The translations under genes were made by a program, and so were the position numbers. A model generated the notes under the pieces. The model was not told the DNA's origin. It searched no databases and saw nothing but the letters and a program-made list of their open reading frames with translations. A stretch of DNA of 64,000 nucleotides from Rhodobacteraceae bacterium EL53 (GTDB lineage: Bacteria; Pseudomonadota; Alphaproteobacteria; Rhodobacterales; Rhodobacteraceae). Location: assembly GCA_900313015.1 (NCBI GenBank), contig OMPR01000013.1, forward strand, positions 340,725-404,724, given 5' to 3'. Of this stretch, positions 1 through 7,751 are shown piece by piece (within the stretch, counting starts at the first letter, position 1; each line of letters opens with the position of its first letter).

Positions 1-96
1 GTCATCGTTGCGCAGAATGACCTGCTCGATCTCGGCCAGAATGACGGGGGCATCAATCATCAGATCTTCGGAATATTTTATTTCCGCGTGGGGCAT
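1..96 (-). CDS. 5-carboxymethyl-2-hydroxymuconate isomerase-like protein (partial)
   Basis: Only the first 32 codons lie in the window; the gene runs off the left edge. The peptide begins MPHAEIKYSEDL and continues with IDAPVILAEIE. A Pro directly after the start Met, followed by H and a short beta strand, is the N-terminus of the CHMI branch of the tautomerase superfamily, where that Pro acts as the catalytic base after Met removal. A strong ribosome-binding site (GAGGAGAG) lies 5 bases before the ATG. The HAD hydrolase gene lies upstream on the same strand, so the two may be co-transcribed. The family call rests on 32 residues and is tentative. Confidence 0.5.
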   Translation of the reverse strand, partial: MPHAEIKYSEDLMIDAPVILAEIEQVILRNDD

Positions 97-151
97 GAAA
101 TTCTCTCCTCTATGCTTGCGTGCCTAGCGAACAACCCCACCGGGCCGCAAG

Positions 152-853
152 TCACCCCAGATCCTGAACCAGATCCGCCAACCCGCCCAAATCGGCGAGT
201 TCGTGATATTTGGGCGCATGGGTGGGCGGCTCTGCATGTTCGATTTCCCAGACCAACCCATGGGGCACATATACGCCCCATCCCCCGGCTTGGATCGCAG
301 GCACCACATCCGATCGCATCGAATTGCCCACCATCATCGCCCGGTCAGCCCCATCGCCGTGGCGCTCAAACACTGTCCGATACACCGCATCGGTCTTTTC
401 TGACACGATCTCAACACCATCAAACAGATCACCCAGGCCTGATTGGGCCAGCTTGCGTTCCTGATCAATCAAATCGCCCTTGGTGACCAAAATCACCCGA
501 TGGCTGTCCGCCACCGCTTCGACCGCTTGCTGGGCATGGGGCAGCAACTCAATCGGATGCGCCAGCATGTCCTGTCCCGCTTCGATCAACTCACGGATCA
601 CGGCGGCAGGCACCCGGTCTTCGGTGACCTCGATGGCGGTTTCGATCATCGACAGAACGAACCCCTTCACCCCATAGCCATAGTGCCCAATATTCTTGCG
701 CTCTGCCGCCAGCAACCGCTCGGCCAGATGTTCGGGCGCGGCGTGATCCGCCAGCAATCCAGCGAACCGATCCTGCGTCAGACGAAAGAACCGTTCGTTG
801 TGCCACAAGGTGTCATCTGCATCAAAGCCGACGGTGGTCAGATTACGTCCCAT
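152..853 (-). CDS. HAD family hydrolase
   Basis: This 233-residue protein is a haloacid dehalogenase superfamily hydrolase, most likely a phosphatase of small phosphorylated metabolites. Motif I is FDADDTLW (residues 9-16) with the nucleophile Asp and the acid/base Asp two residues later. Motif II is the Thr in ILVTKGD. The motif III Lys is in SEKTDAVY, and motif IV is the acidic pair in VGNSMRSDV. The insertion between motifs I and II fits a helical C1 cap. The substrate cannot be read from the sequence. The stop is 55 bases before the tautomerase-like gene on the same strand, suggesting an operon. On the other side clpS diverges, so 854-964 should hold both promoters. Confidence 0.85.
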   Translation of the reverse strand: MGRNLTTVGFDADDTLWHNERFFRLTQDRFAGLLADHAAPEHLAERLLAAERKNIGHYGYGVKGFVLSMIETAIEVTEDRVPAAVIRELIEAGQDMLAHPIELLPHAQQAVEAVADSHRVILVTKGDLIDQERKLAQSGLGDLFDGVEIVSEKTDAVYRTVFERHGDGADRAMMVGNSMRSDVVPAIQAGGWGVYVPHGLVWEIEHAEPPTHAPKYHELADLGGLADLVQDLG

Positions 854-964
854 ACAATGCCTGTGCGCTTTCTCTTTTATATTCGCCCGCGAAGGCTATA
901 TAAGGCCCAAGATTAAACCAAAGTTCAAACCGGATATTTCTGCACGATGCTGCTACAGCCCCTC

Positions 965-1288
965 ATGATGTCGGACAAATCGGACGACGACGGCGATACC
1001 TCTGTCATTACGGCGACGCGCCCCAAGACCCAGCGCCCGCCGCTGTACAAGGTCATGTTGCTCAACGACGATTACACCCCGATGGAGTTCGTGGTGCACG
1101 TTCTGGAACGGTTCTTTGGCCTGAATCACGCTGAATCTTTTGAAATTATGCTCGTCGTGCATAAAAAGGGTCTCGCTATTGTTGGCGTCTTCAGCCACGA
1201 AATCGCCGAAACCAAAGTGGGGCAGGTGATGGATTTCGCCCGTCGCCACCAGCACCCGCTACAATGCACCATGGAACGAGAAGAATAG
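965..1288 (+). CDS. clpS: ATP-dependent Clp protease adaptor ClpS
   Basis: ClpS binds the N-domain of ClpA and delivers N-degron substrates (N-terminal Leu, Phe, Trp, Tyr) to ClpAP. The core [20 protein letters not shown] carries the NDDxTPMEFV signature whose Asn-Asp pair holds the substrate alpha-amino group. The motif [20 protein letters not shown] follows, with the ClpA-contacting region. The disordered, Asp-rich N-terminal tail (SDKSDDDGD) is typical of the family. Two in-frame ATGs at 965 and 968 are the best starts; an ATG at 947 would only add LLQPL-type residues. The next gene starts 7 bases after the stop, so the two are probably co-transcribed. Confidence 0.93.
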   Translation: MMSDKSDDDGDTSVITATRPKTQRPPLYKVMLLNDDYTPMEFVVHVLERFFGLNHAESFEIMLVVHKKGLAIVGVFSHEIAETKVGQVMDFARRHQHPLQCTMEREE

Positions 1289-1295
1289 GGGACAC

Positions 1296-2273
1296 ATGTC
1301 CGTCCGTCTGACACTGGCGCTCGATTCGGGCGACCTTCAGCTGTCCGGGGTTACCTCGGTCGTGCTGCCCACACCTGATCATGACCTCAGCGCCCTGCCC
1401 AAATCGGCAGAGGTGGTGCAGCCGTTCAAACCGTTCCACGACCATTTCGTGTCGCAGGGGTTTGAATGTGTGCCTGAAACAACCGCACCCTGCGATACGG
1501 CGATTGTGTTCCTGCCCCGCGCCAAGGCACAGGCCCGCGCTGCTGTGGCTGCCGCCTGTCAGCGCTGTTCCGGTCTTGTGGTGATTGATGGTGCCAAAAC
1601 TGACGGCATCGACAGCATCCTCAAGGAACTGCGCAAGCGCATTGAAATCTTTGGCCCCATGTCCAAAGCGCATGGTAAGATTTTCTGGTTCCAATCGAAC
1701 CCAGAGATCGTGGCCGATTGGGTCGCGCCCAGCGAACAGATCGTTGATGGCTTTCATACCGCGCCCGGCGTGTTTTCCGCAGATGGCATTGACCCGGCAT
1801 CCGCCCTGTTGATCGACACCCTGCCGCAGAAACTCGGGACCCGCGTCGCTGATCTGGGCGCCGGGTGGGGCTTTCTGTCTGCGCGCCTGCTGCAAGATCC
1901 CAAAATCGAATCCGTCGATCTGGTCGAGGCAGATCATGCCGCCCTGACCTGCGCACAGACCAACATTACTGATGATCGCGCCCGCTTCCACTGGGCCGAT
2001 GCCCTGACGTGGCAGCCCAAAGAGCAATTCAATACCGTGGTGATGAACCCGCCGTTCCACACCTCGCGTGCGGCTGAACCGACGCTGGGGCAGGGCTTTA
2101 TCCAAACCGCCGCGCGCATTCTGACCACCTCGGGCACGCTCTGGTTGGTGGCCAATCGCCACCTGCCGTACGAAACGGTGTTGGGGCAACATTTCGCCTC
2201 TGTGCAAGAAACCGCCGGTGACAATCGGTTCAAGGTGCTGCGGGCGCAACGACCCACTCGCAAGCGTCGCTGA
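1296..2273 (+). CDS. Class I SAM-dependent methyltransferase, RsmC-like
   Basis: This 325-residue protein has the two-lobed build of RsmC/RlmG-type rRNA guanine-N2 methyltransferases: a degenerate N-terminal half and a C-terminal Rossmann domain. The SAM-binding motif I is VADLGAGWGFLSARLL (about 184-199), followed by the acidic ribose-binding loop VDLVEAD. The catalytic NPPF tetrapeptide appears as VVMNPPFHTSR near residue 250, as expected for exocyclic-amino methylation of guanine. By homology it would act on G1207 of 16S rRNA, but RsmC and RlmG cannot be separated by eye. It follows clpS by 7 bases and precedes the SDR by 37. Confidence 0.8.
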   Translation: MSVRLTLALDSGDLQLSGVTSVVLPTPDHDLSALPKSAEVVQPFKPFHDHFVSQGFECVPETTAPCDTAIVFLPRAKAQARAAVAAACQRCSGLVVIDGAKTDGIDSILKELRKRIEIFGPMSKAHGKIFWFQSNPEIVADWVAPSEQIVDGFHTAPGVFSADGIDPASALLIDTLPQKLGTRVADLGAGWGFLSARLLQDPKIESVDLVEADHAALTCAQTNITDDRARFHWADALTWQPKEQFNTVVMNPPFHTSRAAEPTLGQGFIQTAARILTTSGTLWLVANRHLPYETVLGQHFASVQETAGDNRFKVLRAQRPTRKRR

Positions 2274-2310
2274 TCCCCGCTAACCTGCGCGTCAACACAG
2301 GGAGTCTGCC

Positions 2311-3114
2311 ATGTCTTTTTCCATCGCTGGCAAAACCGCCATCGTGACCGGGGCCGCCAATGGCATCGGCCTCGCCATTGGGCGTCACTTTGTCGAAAAA
2401 GGCGTGAATGTGATGTTCGCGGATATGGACGAAAAGCGTCTGATCGCTGAGCTGGGCGAACAGGCGGAAGAGGGCAATATCCGCTATTTTGCCGGGGATC
2501 TGCGCGAAAAGCTGACCATCGCCAACCTGTTGTCCGCCACTCTCGATGCCTTTGACGAAGTCGATATTCTGGTCAACGGCTCGCGTCAGGTTGTGCCCTC
2601 TGATCCGCTGGATACCGATGACGATTCGGTGACCAAACTGCTGAACCAGAACCTGATGCCCGCCCTGCGCCTCAGTCAACTGGTGGCCAAGCGCATGATC
2701 AAACAAACCAAAGAAGACGAAGAGGATGCGCCTGCCGGGTCGATCATCAACCTCTCGTCCATTGCCGCGCGGCGCACGCATCCCGATCTGATGGCCTATT
2801 CCGTCTCGACTGCGGCGCTGGATCAGATGACACGCTCGCTGGCCGTGGCTCTGGCCCCCAAGCGCATCCGCGTCAATTCCATCGCGATCGGTTCGGTGAT
2901 GAGCGCCTCGCTCAAATCCACGCTCAAAGACAACCGTGAATTTCGCACCGACATCGAAAACCACACGCCCCTGTCGCGCATCGCTTCGCCAACCGAGCTG
3001 ACCGAAACCGCGCAGTTTCTGGCCTCGGACGCGTCGGGCTTTATGACTGGGCAGATCATGACACTGGACGGCGGTCGCACCCTGCTGGACCCCGTTGCCG
3101 CGCCAGCCCACTAA
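2311..3114 (+). CDS. SDR family NAD(P)-dependent oxidoreductase
   Basis: This is a classical short-chain dehydrogenase/reductase of 267 residues. The cofactor motif is TGAANGIGLAIG (about 13-24). An Asp (FADMD) at the end of the second strand favours NAD(H). The expected NNAG-type motif is altered to VNGSRQ near residue 91. The catalytic Ser is in INLSSIAARR, and the Tyr/Lys position reads YSVSTAAL, where the usual YxxxK Lys is a Thr or Ala. An insert (KQTKEDEEDAPAG) precedes the Ser strand. The loss of the active-site Lys raises doubt about ordinary dehydrogenase chemistry. The ribosome-binding site AGGGAG is 8 bases upstream. The substrate is unknown. Confidence 0.8.
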   Translation: MSFSIAGKTAIVTGAANGIGLAIGRHFVEKGVNVMFADMDEKRLIAELGEQAEEGNIRYFAGDLREKLTIANLLSATLDAFDEVDILVNGSRQVVPSDPLDTDDDSVTKLLNQNLMPALRLSQLVAKRMIKQTKEDEEDAPAGSIINLSSIAARRTHPDLMAYSVSTAALDQMTRSLAVALAPKRIRVNSIAIGSVMSASLKSTLKDNREFRTDIENHTPLSRIASPTELTETAQFLASDASGFMTGQIMTLDGGRTLLDPVAAPAH

Positions 3115-3136
3115 TTTCCCACCAAAAGGACCGCAC

Positions 3137-4030
3137 ATGACCGCGCCCATGGAAACCGAAAAAGCCACCGCCGCCGCATGGTTCCGCCAGCTGCGCGAAG
3201 ACATAGTGGCATCGTTCGAAGCGCTCGAAGACAGCCATGCCACCGGCCCCCTGTCCGACGCAGAACCGGGCCGGTTCGAAGTCACAACAACCAAACGCGC
3301 CTCCGACGATGGCTCTGACGCAGGGGGCGGACTGATGTCCGTCATGCGCGGCGGGCGCGTGTTCGAAAAGGTCGGCGTGAACGTGTCTGAGGTGCACGGC
3401 ACACTCGGCGAACGCGCCCAAAACGCCATGGCCGCGCGCAAGGGCATCCCCGGCATGAAAGACGACCCGCGCTTCTGGGCCTCGGGCATTTCGCTGGTGG
3501 CGCATATGCAGAACCCCCACGCCCCTGCGGTACACATGAACACCCGCATGTTCTGGACCCCACACGCATGGTGGTTCGGCGGCGGCTCTGACCTGAACCC
3601 CTGCATCGAATACGACGAAGACACCGCGCATTTCCACGCCACGCAAAAATCCCACCTCGACCCGCACGGGCTGGCGCATTACCCGCGTCTCAAAGACTGG
3701 GCCGACGAATATTTCTACATCCCGCACCGCAATCGCGCGCGCGGCGTCGGGGGCATCTTCATGGATGACTACTGCACTGATGATTGGGCAAATGACTTTG
3801 CCCTGACGCAGGATATCGGCCGCGCCTTCTTGCCCGCCTTTGTCCCCCTGATCGAAAAACGCCGGGTTCAGGGTTGGTCCGACGCCGACAAAGACGCGCA
3901 GCTGGTGCACCGTGGCCTCTACGCCGAATACAACCTCGTCTATGATCGCGGCACCAAATTCGGGCTCGAGACCGGCCACGACGCCAACGCGGTGTTGATG
4001 AGCCTGCCCCCCATGGCCAAGTGGGTCTAA
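3137..4030 (+). CDS. hemF: Oxygen-dependent coproporphyrinogen-III oxidase
   Basis: HemF converts coproporphyrinogen III to protoporphyrinogen IX by two O2-dependent oxidative decarboxylations, late in haem synthesis. The protein (297 residues, usual about 300) shows the family landmarks. These are the GGGLMSVMRGGRVFEKVGVN block, the HMNTRMF segment with conserved His and Arg, the WWFGGGSDLNP loop, and the C-terminal YAEYNLVYDRGTKFGL stretch. The ATG at 3137 is chosen because it has an AAAAGGA site 6 bases upstream; an ATG at 3095 would overlap the SDR. It lies 22 bases after the SDR, so it may share that transcript. hemC and hemE lie 5-6 kb away. Confidence 0.95.
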   Translation: MTAPMETEKATAAAWFRQLREDIVASFEALEDSHATGPLSDAEPGRFEVTTTKRASDDGSDAGGGLMSVMRGGRVFEKVGVNVSEVHGTLGERAQNAMAARKGIPGMKDDPRFWASGISLVAHMQNPHAPAVHMNTRMFWTPHAWWFGGGSDLNPCIEYDEDTAHFHATQKSHLDPHGLAHYPRLKDWADEYFYIPHRNRARGVGGIFMDDYCTDDWANDFALTQDIGRAFLPAFVPLIEKRRVQGWSDADKDAQLVHRGLYAEYNLVYDRGTKFGLETGHDANAVLMSLPPMAKWV

Positions 4031-4037
4031 CCCCACC

Positions 4038-4059
4038 GCGCAGGCGCTCAAGCCTGCGC
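4038..4059 (+). terminator. Stem-loop after hemF, possible terminator
   Basis: A perfect 8-base inverted repeat, GCGCAGGC-GCTCAA-GCCTGCGC, starts 7 bases after the hemF stop codon. It could end transcription or protect the 3' end. No T-run follows directly, so a rho-independent role is uncertain. Confidence 0.4.
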
Positions 4060-4213
4060 ACTCCAACGTTCCTGTTTTCAACCCGTTTGCGCAACCGCGT
4101 CGGTGCAATACGTGTGCCTTGGGACGGACAACCAACCGCGCCTGATCGCTGCGCAATTGTGTCCCTATTTACCTAAATGCATCCGCCGACAGGCTAGCGC
4201 CGCTCTACGCTTG

Positions 4214-4230
4214 TGCCTAGAATATAGGCA
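4214..4230 (+). promoter_or_regulatory. Palindrome TGCCTA-N5-TAGGCA upstream of cysK
   Basis: A perfect 6-base inverted repeat with a 5-base spacer (GAATA) ends 29 bases before the cysK ATG. The same arms, spacing and flanks (TTGTGCCTA before, TAGGCAA after) recur at 20586-20602. The symmetry and position suggest an operator for a dimeric regulator of cysK. I cannot name the regulator. Confidence 0.5.
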
Positions 4231-4259
4231 ATTCCCTTTCCCCGAGCGGAGCTTTTCAA

Positions 4260-5327
4260 ATGTCCATTAGAACCACCAACGGCCACAGCCACCGTTTTGA
4301 CAGCGTGCTGGACACCATCGGCAACACCCCGACCATCCGGATCAACCGCATCGCGCCTGCGCATGTGAATGTCTTTGTGAAAACCGAATCCGCCAACCCC
4401 GGTGGCTCGGTCAAGGATCGCCTCGCCCTCAACATTATCGAAGCCGCCGAACGCGATGGCCGCCTGCGCCCCGGCCAAACCGTGGTCGAGGCAACGTCCG
4501 GAAACACCGGCATTGGCCTTGCCATGATCTGCGCCGCCAAAGGGTATCCGTTGGTTATCACCATGGCCGACAGCTTTTCGATCGAACGCCGCCGCCTGAT
4601 GCGGTTCTTTGGTGCCAAAGTGGTCCTGACCCCCAAGGCGCTCAAAGGCATGGGCATGTATAACAAGGCCAAAGAGCTGGCCGAGGCCAACGGCTGGTTC
4701 CTCGCCAGTCAGTTCGAAACCACAGACAATGCCGACATTCACGAACACACCACCGCGCGCGAAATCCTTGCCGATTTCCAAGGCCAGCGGCTGGACTATT
4801 GGGTCACGGGCTATGGCACCGGCGGCACCGTCTCTGGCGTCGGTCGGGTGCTGAAACAAACCCGACCCGAGACCAAGATCATCCTAGCCGAACCCGGCAA
4901 TGCGGGGTTGATCGCTTCGGGGCAAACCACCCCGCGCAACGACCAGAACCAAGCCACTGAAAGCCACCCGGCCTTTCAACCCCATCCGATCCAGGGCTGG
5001 ACCCCGGATTTCATCCCCTACGTGTTGCAGGAAACGCTGGATCATGGCTATCACGACGCCTTGCTGCCCGTGCCCGGCCCTGATGGCATCGCATGGTCCA
5101 AACGTCTGGCCGCAGAAGAGGGGATCTTTACCGGCATCTCGGCCGGCGCCACCTTTGCCGCCGCCATGCAGATCGCTGAAACCGCCCCCGAAGGCGCGAA
5201 TATTCTGGTGATGCTGCCCGACACCGGCGAACGCTACCTCTCCACCCCCCTGTTCGAAGACATCCCCGAGGACATGGACGACGAAGAGATGGCGATCTCC
5301 CTCTCAACCCCCTCGGCTCAACTCTGA
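4260..5327 (+). CDS. cysK: Cysteine synthase A (O-acetylserine sulfhydrylase)
   Basis: This PLP enzyme makes cysteine from O-acetylserine and sulfide. Landmarks: the Schiff-base Lys in NPGGSVKDRLAL (about 51), the substrate loop VEATSGNTGIGLA, the phosphate-binding GTGGTVSGVGR and the late SAGAT segment. At 355 residues it is longer than the classical 310-325. The extra length is an insert around ATESHPAFQPHPIQGWTPDF, resembling the HPIQG loop, and an acidic C-terminal tail (EDIPEDMDDEEMAIS). The C-terminus is not the Ile-ended tail typical of... other CysK-CysE contacts, ending SAQL instead. The start has an AGCGGAGC site upstream. A palindrome lies just before the gene. Confidence 0.92.
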   Translation: MSIRTTNGHSHRFDSVLDTIGNTPTIRINRIAPAHVNVFVKTESANPGGSVKDRLALNIIEAAERDGRLRPGQTVVEATSGNTGIGLAMICAAKGYPLVITMADSFSIERRRLMRFFGAKVVLTPKALKGMGMYNKAKELAEANGWFLASQFETTDNADIHEHTTAREILADFQGQRLDYWVTGYGTGGTVSGVGRVLKQTRPETKIILAEPGNAGLIASGQTTPRNDQNQATESHPAFQPHPIQGWTPDFIPYVLQETLDHGYHDALLPVPGPDGIAWSKRLAAEEGIFTGISAGATFAAAMQIAETAPEGANILVMLPDTGERYLSTPLFEDIPEDMDDEEMAISLSTPSAQL

Positions 5328-5549
5328 TCCGAGACGCGCAACGCCAGAAACCTTGCCTCGACAGAGGGGGGGCAGACCCCGATCACATGGCCGCGTCCTG
5401 CAACATTGATCCAAACCGGTCGCGAGCCACAATATCCAAGATCGGATGTGCGGGACGTTTCTGCCGTTTGCTGCGGTTATGGCAACGTCTGTTTTGGAGA
5501 GGTCTTAAACTTGGGCAGCCCAAGCAAAAAATGCCATGCTGGCAATGAA
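5328..5549. other. Intergenic spacer between cysK and the rpsU terminator
   Basis: This is the larger part of a 283-base gap between convergent genes cysK and rpsU. Short open frames exist on both strands, but none has a convincing ribosome-binding site or family resemblance. Apart from the hairpin at 5550-5579 I see no feature here. Confidence 0.4.
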
Positions 5550-5579
5550 AACCCCCGTTGCCATCGGACAACGGGGGTT
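5550..5579 (-). terminator. Rho-independent terminator of rpsU
   Basis: An 11-base perfect inverted repeat (AACCCCCGTTG / CAACGGGGGTT) encloses an 8-base loop. On the minus strand it lies 31 bases after the rpsU stop and is followed by TTTTC. It may also stop plus-strand transcription coming from cysK, where GGTTTATT follows. Confidence 0.75.
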
Positions 5580-5610
5580 CGGTTTATTCAACATCAAGGG
5601 CTGAATTAGA

Positions 5611-5811
5611 TCATCCTTCGCGTTCCAGCTTCTTGCGTGCCAGCTTGCGGGCACGACGGATCGCTTCTGCTTTCTGACGCGCGTTTTTCTCGGAAGGCTT
5701 CTCGAAATGTTGCTTGAGCTTCATTTCACGGAATACGCCTTCCTTTTGGAGCTTTTTCTTTAGAACTCGGAGGGCTTGATCGACATTGTTGTCGCGAACA
5801 CTGACCTGCAT
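5611..5811 (-). CDS. rpsU: 30S ribosomal protein S21
   Basis: S21 is a small basic protein near the 30S platform that helps base pairing of mRNA with the anti-Shine-Dalgarno sequence. The 66-residue product begins [20 protein letters not shown] and continues [20 protein letters not shown]. It ends in a run of Arg, Lys and Ala, as is typical. It is monocistronic here, with a strong terminator behind it. About 137 bases separate it from the rsmJ-like gene upstream on the same strand. Confidence 0.95.
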   Translation of the reverse strand: MQVSVRDNNVDQALRVLKKKLQKEGVFREMKLKQHFEKPSEKNARQKAEAIRRARKLARKKLEREG

Positions 5812-5948
5812 GTGGTTTACACCAACTCTCTTGTTTGGGTTGCGGTGATTTGAATATATTGGCTAGGTAGCAATCTTAGACCGTCTTGTACAGCAAAGCT
5901 GGCTATGGGGATGAAACTACCAGTCTCTGGAATTGCGCCAAGGTCCGT

Positions 5949-6665
5949 TTAACTTATCATAAAAACATCATATCGCGTTGTTTTACCGATAATTTGGTGA
6001 GAGCATTTCTGAACGCCCTCAAGAGGAGCAGCTTTAGAGGGCCACTTTAGAACCACTCGTTTACGCGCATGTTTGATCGCCAATCGTACGAGATCAGCAG
6101 CGTCATCGTCGGAGCCGACGATCTCGCGGACTTGACGTAGCTCCTGCTTCACCAGTGCCGAATTTTTTCGTTCAGGATGCATCGGATCAATCAGAATTGC
6201 TTCGCCTGCCAGTTCTGGGATCAGATCCAGTGCGTCTCCCTTCAGAAGGGTCATGCGACCAATAATTTCGCGAAGCTGACCACCTTCTCTTGCTGCGCGT
6301 TTCATGCCTTGTTCTAACAATGCATGCATTTTCTCTGAGCGTTCGATCAAAGTGACTTGCGCACCTAAAGACGCTAAAAGAAATGAGTCCCGGCCCAATC
6401 CGGCAGTCGCATCGACGATCATGGGGGTTTTACCCGCCCGCAGCCCCATGGCCTTGGGTAAATCTTGCCCACGACCCCCACCGAACCGAAGTCGGTGGGC
6501 GACTGAACCTGTGACAAAATCAATGCGAAGCTCTCCTGCAACCTGGTTCAAATTTTGTTTATTCTCCATCCCCGAAGAGCATTGATGCTCGTGCGCCTCG
6601 ATCTGTAGCGCAATTCTGTATTTCCCACAGCCCCCAAAAGCGACCATTGGTGCAGTGCGAAGCAT
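5949..6665 (-). CDS. rsmJ: Class I SAM methyltransferase, RsmJ-like (16S rRNA G1516)
   Basis: RsmJ methylates the N2 of G1516 in 16S rRNA. Strong family signatures are present: IDFVTGSVAHRLRFGGGRGQ, then motif I IVDATAGLGRDSFLLASLGA, and the catalytic region AILIDPMHPERKNSALVKQE. The C-terminal VVLKWPSKAAPL block also fits. An in-frame stop lies five codons before the ATG at 6665, so the protein cannot start earlier. An alternative ATG at 6569 would leave only about 18 residues before the conserved core. RsmJ is best known from Gammaproteobacteria. Base composition is lower in G+C than its neighbours (25 of 60 bases at 6301-6360), so recent acquisition is possible. Confidence 0.78.
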   Translation of the reverse strand: MLRTAPMVAFGGCGKYRIALQIEAHEHQCSSGMENKQNLNQVAGELRIDFVTGSVAHRLRFGGGRGQDLPKAMGLRAGKTPMIVDATAGLGRDSFLLASLGAQVTLIERSEKMHALLEQGMKRAAREGGQLREIIGRMTLLKGDALDLIPELAGEAILIDPMHPERKNSALVKQELRQVREIVGSDDDAADLVRLAIKHARKRVVLKWPSKAAPLEGVQKCSHQIIGKTTRYDVFMIS

Positions 6666-6872
6666 CCAGCACTCTTTCTACCCTTTTGCCACATGGCACG
6701 CAGTGCAGCTTGACCCACTGTGAATGTAAGCCAATGGTCTAGTGAAATCGCCAAACAGCCTAGACGTCAAACGCCATATTCCGTGAGCCCAATCTCGAAT
6801 TCCGCCACATCCCCCTATCATTCCCAGCCGCATCGCGTATGGGAAGGGGACACTTGTAGGAGAGATTGACCG

Positions 6873-7385
6873 ATGGACACCACTCAGAGCGTCCCTGAAC
6901 GGGTTGCAGCGGCACAGGCCGCCGCGAAGCCTTCCGAAGATCGCATCGCAGAAATTTTCGATCTGGGTGACGCGCAAACGCTCTCCGTTTCTGTCGCCGA
7001 AGACCTGCGCGCAGCCACCGTTGCGCTGGAATTGGCGACTGTCGATATCTATTCCGCCTTTGAATCTCAGATGCAGCACCACTTCAAGCGCGGCCCGTTT
7101 TCTCGCAAGTTGAAAAACCTTCTGATTGACGCGGGCAAAACCGATCTCGCGGATCGGGTGCACCACTACTATCTGGCCGCCAACGTGCTGAAACACGGCA
7201 AGGGCGCAAGCCACCGCGAACTTCTCAACGCGCCGACGTCTCTCTATGCGGTGAAAGCGGCCCAGGACGCGGCGGTTGATGATGACCACCCGGCCACCGG
7301 TTTGATTGATGTCACCGGACCGGATTTTTTTGAGGGGCTCACCAAAACCATTCTCGAGGCGTATCAGTTTCTGGAAAAGAAATAG
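6873..7385 (+). CDS. Conserved-looking helical protein of unknown function
   Basis: This 170-residue soluble protein is predicted to be mostly helical. It has an Ala-rich N-terminus, a long helix around ALELATVDIYSAFESQMQHH, and then ADRVHHYYLAANVLKHGKG near residue 110. The last segment loosely recalls the N-(x)-KHG turn at the end of HEPN-type helical bundles. The match is weak and I do not assign a family. A GGAGAG site sits 8 bases before the ATG. The next gene, an antitoxin-like protein, is convergent with 22 bases between. C exceeds G in its coding strand, like the genes to the left and unlike those to the right. Confidence 0.6.
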   Translation: MDTTQSVPERVAAAQAAAKPSEDRIAEIFDLGDAQTLSVSVAEDLRAATVALELATVDIYSAFESQMQHHFKRGPFSRKLKNLLIDAGKTDLADRVHHYYLAANVLKHGKGASHRELLNAPTSLYAVKAAQDAAVDDDHPATGLIDVTGPDFFEGLTKTILEAYQFLEKK

Positions 7386-7407
7386 ACCCGTCTGAGTGGG
7401 GCAGTGG

Positions 7408-7665
7408 TCAGCCTCTTGGTTCAAACCGCTCCATGCCCTCTTTGATGATCCGCCACCGCATCAATTCCTCGGCCACTTGATAGGCTTTGTAATCCATTGA
7501 TCGGTTGGTGGCGTTGTCCAACAGTTTGACATCTCGCACGGGAACCAGCCCGGCGACCTCGCGCCCGTTTTTCAGAATCAAAAACCGGTCTTGATGGTAA
7601 TCGGTGTCATGGACAAATTTGCCCAGATTGTCGCGCAGTCGGGTGATGGAACACAGCTTGATCAT
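7408..7665 (-). CDS. Phd/YefM-type antitoxin-like protein, no toxin beside it
   Basis: This is an 85-residue protein. Its first 50 residues match the Phd/YefM antitoxin fold: SITRLRDNLGKFVHD, then RFLILKNGREVAGLVPVRDV. That corresponds to the N-terminal DNA-binding dimer domain with its F/LILKNGRxVAxLVP strand pair. The C-terminal part is helical and charged (EELMRWRIIKEGMERFEPRG), where such antitoxins bind their toxin. No RelE/Doc/PIN-like gene lies downstream on the same strand; the neighbour is the convergent 6873-7385 gene. It may be a solitary regulator or a remnant of a toxin-antitoxin pair. Confidence 0.65.
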   Translation of the reverse strand: MIKLCSITRLRDNLGKFVHDTDYHQDRFLILKNGREVAGLVPVRDVKLLDNATNRSMDYKAYQVAEELMRWRIIKEGMERFEPRG

Positions 7666-7751
7666 GGCAGCCTCGGGATCGGGATCAGAGACGGCAGAGT
7701 CGCAAAATTCGGTTAACAGGGTCTCGCCGCACCGTGCGTAACCCCTTGGAA

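Noticed and set aside
88-486. Long open frame on the plus strand over the HAD gene
   Set aside because: It is the antisense shadow of the HAD hydrolase, with Pro/His-rich low-complexity translation and no ribosome-binding site.
1191-2249. 352-codon open frame on the minus strand over the RsmC-like gene
   Set aside because: It covers a gene with clear methyltransferase motifs on the other strand, and its own translation has no recognisable motif.
3056-4156. Minus-strand open frames over hemF
   Set aside because: They arise from the high G+C and the plus-strand codon pattern; hemF motifs are unambiguous.
4031-4259. tRNA or small RNA gene after hemF
   Set aside because: A hairpin and a palindrome are present, but no tRNA arms or TTCGAAT-type loop are seen.
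5383-5609. Small coding frames on both strands between cysK and rpsU
   Set aside because: No ribosome-binding site, Cys-rich random-looking peptides, and overlap with the rpsU terminator.
7408-7665. Complete type II toxin-antitoxin operon
   Set aside because: The antitoxin-like gene is alone on its strand; no RelE, Doc or PIN-like toxin lies within the expected distance.
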